The translations under genes and the position numbers were made by a program. Below, piece after piece: positions 5,587 to 8,099 of a stretch of 8,099 nt of DNA (positions are counted from its first letter, which is position 1; each line of letters begins with the position of its first letter). The DNA is from Bacteroidota bacterium. GTDB taxonomy: Bacteria; Bacteroidota; Bacteroidia; Flavobacteriales; Flavobacteriaceae. The stretch is taken from positions 1 to 8,099 of the forward strand of contig JAHZIZ010000214.1 of assembly GCA_022601215.1 (NCBI GenBank), in the 5' to 3' direction. The notes under the pieces were generated by a model. It did not search any database and was not told the DNA's origin. It was given only the letters and a program-made list of their open reading frames with translations.

Positions 5587-6690
5587 GTGAAAGCATCAAC
5601 CTCATTACGTACACTAGCGCTCCAAAAGTTTAAGAAAAACTTTTGGGGCGTTTTTAGTTTAGCGTTTTTAGTGTTAGCGACGCTTGTGGCAATATTTGCC
5701 TATGCGATAGCGCCCGACAATTCTAAGAACGCCAATCAGATGCATTTGTCTATTCATTCAAAATCACCTGGATTTGAAGTGGAGATGCTTCACATACCCT
5801 CTACAGAAATCACCCAAAATGGGTTGAGTGTTTTTTTCTTCGGAAAGGAGACTACCGCATCAGAAATCCCTATATCAAATTATACGATTACCGAAACTGG
5901 GATTGATGTAATTGAGTACACTGCAGACGGTACAGAAGGAATAGTGAAGAGCTATCCGCTAAGTGTTTTTCCTAAGTTAACAACCGCAACACAGATTGCG
6001 TCAACATATGTTTTGAAGAAGAAGTTTGTCTTAGGTACCGATAAATATGGTCGAGACTTGTTAAGCAGAATGCTCATTGGAATTAGAGTGTCACTTGCCA
6101 TAGGTTTTGTAGCGGTATTTATTTCCCTACTCATTGGAGTTTCTTTGGGAGCTATTGCCGGGTTTTATGGTGGAAAGATTGATGCAGCAATTATGTGGCT
6201 CATTAATGTGACTTGGTCTATTCCAACCTTGCTTTTAGTTATAGCAATTACATTGGCGTTAGGAAAGGGCTTTTGGCAGGTGTTTATCGCTGTTGGGCTC
6301 ACCATGTGGGTCGAGGTGGCGAGAGTAGTTAGAGGGCAAGTAATGGGGGTTAAACAAATGCAATATGTAACCGCGGCGAAAGCATTAGGGTTCTCTAATT
6401 GGCGTATTATTACACAACATATATTGCCCAATAGTTTGGCTCCTGTAATTATTATTTCTGCGGCTAATTTTGCCGGCGCTATATTAATAGAAAGCGGATT
6501 GAGTTTTCTAGGTATTGGAGCGCAACCACCTATGCCAAGTTGGGGAGGAATTATTAAAGATCATTACGCTTACATCATTTTAGGTAAACCATATCTCGCC
6601 ATTATTCCAGGGCTAGCCATTATGAGTTTGGTCACGGCTTTTATGCTTATGGGAAATGCACTACGAGATGTATTAGATGTGAAAAATTAA
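5587..6690 (+). CDS. ABC transporter permease, DppC/OppC (peptide/nickel) type with enlarged periplasmic loop
   Basis: This is an inner-membrane permease subunit of the family that imports peptides, nickel or other small solutes with a binding protein. The 367 residues exceed the usual 290-320. After the first helix (about 22-43) a polar stretch of roughly 100 residues (about 44-145) precedes the family core. Core landmarks are LGTDKYGRDLLSR (149-161), the helices from about 165, AGFYGG (191-196), AARVVRG-like ARVVRG (245-250), the ATPase-contacting EAA loop YVTAAKALGFSNWRI (260-274) ending in HILPN, LSFLGIG (305-311), PPMPSWG (314-320) and LRDVLD at the C-terminus. The start is GTG, inside GAGGTGA (5584-5590); the next in-frame ATG would remove the first helix. 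It lies 19 nt after prc, so both are probably co-transcribed. No DppB-type partner, ATPase or binding protein is in the window; the substrate cannot be told. Confidence 0.92.
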   Translation: MKASTSLRTLALQKFKKNFWGVFSLAFLVLATLVAIFAYAIAPDNSKNANQMHLSIHSKSPGFEVEMLHIPSTEITQNGLSVFFFGKETTASEIPISNYTITETGIDVIEYTADGTEGIVKSYPLSVFPKLTTATQIASTYVLKKKFVLGTDKYGRDLLSRMLIGIRVSLAIGFVAVFISLLIGVSLGAIAGFYGGKIDAAIMWLINVTWSIPTLLLVIAITLALGKGFWQVFIAVGLTMWVEVARVVRGQVMGVKQMQYVTAAKALGFSNWRIITQHILPNSLAPVIIISAANFAGAILIESGLSFLGIGAQPPMPSWGGIIKDHYAYIILGKPYLAIIPGLAIMSLVTAFMLMGNALRDVLDVKN

Positions 6691-6693
6691 ATG

Positions 6694-6723
6694 AAAATAG
6701 CGGCTCAATCGAGCCGCTATTTT
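6694..6723. terminator. Bidirectional intrinsic terminator
   Basis: A perfect 13-bp stem (AAAATAGCGGCTC paired with GAGCCGCTATTTT) closes a 4-nt loop, AATC. The stem has a GC-rich core and ends in an A-tract on the left and a T-tract on the right, so it reads as a terminator from either side. It begins 3 nt after the permease stop and lies 16 nt past the stop of the convergent metalloprotease gene, so it can serve both. Confidence 0.9.
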
Positions 6724-6739
6724 GTTGTTGATTTACCCG

Positions 6740-8099
6740 TTATTTATTCTTATAAATTACCGTTTCATTCTTTGTTCCGTCTTTGTACTGTTTTTCTATT
6801 TTATATAAACCTGGCGCTAAGTTTGAAACTAGATTAGGGTCATTGATTTCTTCTCTGGACAAGTCGTCAATTAAAACATTCATATTTAACATATTGTCTT
6901 TGAAGTAATATACTTTTCCTGAGATTACATCTAAGCCTTCATTATTATCATAACATTTTCTGGGTTGAAAAAGGGGCCCACTGTTATCTTCTAATTGAAG
7001 AATCCTAATAGCGCTATGGTTAGGATGCGTGATCGTTTGAAAGTTCGTTTCAAACTTATCTATTGTTAGTAATGAAGTTCCGGTAAAACTGAAAGAAGTA
7101 TCATCATATTGAGAGGGTACAGGGTAATCGCAACAACACTCTACGAACTGATAATCAAATCCTGGTTGAAATAAAGGGGGGTCAATGGAACCCGGGTTGA
7201 CAGTATATGTACCTTGATAAGGGATGAATAATTCAGATACAGTTGCCTCGGCGAGATCAAATTCGCCATGAGTATCAAAGTTGAGAGCCTCTCGCATTCT
7301 TACTCCTTGACCAGGTGTAAATAATAAGTCTTGACAGTCATATGCATTTGACATTGCATTTCTTAAATCGTCTTGTGAGATATCATAAGCAGTGCCAATG
7401 CAGTCCGTCTGAATTCCGACAGGAACATAATTGCAGTTGTCGTCTATACTTGGGTAACAAGCGCAGCTATCATCGTACAGCGTAGGAGGAACTGCTGCTG
7501 TGTCTACTACTTGATCTCCATGGGTGTCAGCATTAAAAGCAATGTTAAATGGATTTCTCTCTACGTGTTCGCAATTTTGAGTGCCTGCTCCAGAGCGAGT
7601 ATGTTTAATATGGAGGTTGTGAGCCACTTCATGCACTAATGTAGATCCGAGAAGTCCAGTACGTTTTACGGCACATACTGTGCGATTGTAATAGGCTACT
7701 CCTCCAAAAGATCCCGCTCCAAAAACATAAATATTGAATGCTTTGGGGTCATGGTATCCATTGTTTTTGGCATAATTTACAAGGGTTGTAAATTCGGATG
7801 GGGTTTCCAAAGCATAGTGATCACCTGAATTAAAAGAACTTTGTCCTCGATATTTAAAGAAAATATTAAATTCATTAAAGGTGGTGTTTAGGTTGGCTAC
7901 GGCCTGTAAAGCTCGCTCATCAGTGAGCGGTTCTCCGCTAGTTCCATCTGCACGATTGATACCCCAAAAGTAAACATTATAGACAACAGGGTCTGGGAAG
8001 AGACTTAGGTCCACCGATGCACTGTAAGGGCTTGCTGGATTTGCGGTGAAGTCTTCTTCCGTAACACACGATAAATCGCTGTTTTGACCTATCATAATG
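6740..8099 (-). CDS. Secreted M43-like (pappalysin/cytophagalysin) zinc metalloprotease, 5' end outside the window
   Basis: The zinc motif is HEVAHNLHIKH: His155, Glu156, His159 and His165 (numbered from the ATG at 8095) fit the metzincin pattern HExxHxxxxxH. Further M43-type landmarks are GDQVVDT (193-199) and the Met-turn region RNAMSN (Met248) with the Cys254, FTPGQ and RMREAL that follow it. VYNVYFWGIN (38-47) and a helix with LNTTFNEF open the catalytic domain. A C-terminal domain of about 170 residues ends in NLAPGLYKIEKQYKDGT (425-441) and a basic tail, resembling the end of type IX secretion sorting domains, though the earlier strands of that domain are not clear. Twelve cysteines, including three in a row (320-322), suit a disulfide-bonded exported protein. 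No signal peptide follows the ATG at 8095, and the frame stays open to the edge, so the true start is probably outside. The exact substrate is unknown. Confidence 0.85.
   Translation of the reverse strand, partial: IMIGQNSDLSCVTEEDFTANPASPYSASVDLSLFPDPVVYNVYFWGINRADGTSGEPLTDERALQAVANLNTTFNEFNIFFKYRGQSSFNSGDHYALETPSEFTTLVNYAKNNGYHDPKAFNIYVFGAGSFGGVAYYNRTVCAVKRTGLLGSTLVHEVAHNLHIKHTRSGAGTQNCEHVERNPFNIAFNADTHGDQVVDTAAVPPTLYDDSCACYPSIDDNCNYVPVGIQTDCIGTAYDISQDDLRNAMSNAYDCQDLLFTPGQGVRMREALNFDTHGEFDLAEATVSELFIPYQGTYTVNPGSIDPPLFQPGFDYQFVECCCDYPVPSQYDDTSFSFTGTSLLTIDKFETNFQTITHPNHSAIRILQLEDNSGPLFQPRKCYDNNEGLDVISGKVYYFKDNMLNMNVLIDDLSREEINDPNLVSNLAPGLYKIEKQYKDGTKNETVIYKNK

Noticed and set aside
1..8099. 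Search for CRISPR arrays, insertion sequences, tRNA genes, riboswitches or defence genes
   Set aside because: No regular spaced repeats, terminal inverted repeats, transposase motifs or tRNA-like folds were seen; nearly all sequence is assigned to ordinary genes.

Overview
The window looks like chromosomal DNA of a member of the Flavobacteriaceae (phylum Bacteroidota). The DNA is AT-rich, and lipid A and lipoprotein genes mark a Gram-negative cell. Shine-Dalgarno sequences are nearly absent, one start has a Bacteroidota-type -7 box (TANNTTTG), and the last gene is a secreted M43-type metalloprotease whose C-terminal end resembles a type IX secretion sorting domain. Family names rest on motif recognition by eye; no database search was possible.

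Left part (1-3228), mostly minus strand. Reading in the direction of transcription: surE (5'-nucleotidase), a small three-helix membrane protein, lpxB (lipid-A-disaccharide synthase), then after a gap an NlpC/P60 lipoprotein, and finally the first 18 codons of what is probably comEC (DNA uptake channel), cut by the window edge. The first three genes are packed as one transcription unit: surE stop and the next start overlap as TAATG, and only 2 nt precede lpxB. A plus-strand gene for an unrecognised two-helix membrane protein (727-1047) interrupts this run and shares its stop region with lpxB through a TTAA palindrome.

Middle part (3229-6690). A divergent 161-170 bp control region separates surE from a plus-strand pair: prc (tail-specific S41 protease of the cell envelope) and, 19 nt later, a DppC/OppC-type ABC permease with an unusually large periplasmic loop. 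The control region holds a -7 box for surE, a sigma-54-like -24 element, a 16-bp palindrome and a five-codon mini-ORF ahead of prc.

Right part (6691-8099). A perfect 13-bp hairpin with A and T tracts serves as a bidirectional terminator between the permease and the convergent, 5'-truncated M43-like metalloprotease gene.

Most of the window is core envelope biology (lipid A, peptidoglycan, protease, transporter). I see no mobile element, CRISPR array, RNA gene or defence system. The least explained items are the two small membrane proteins, the permease loop, the control region ahead of prc, and the altered zinc motif of the metalloprotease.
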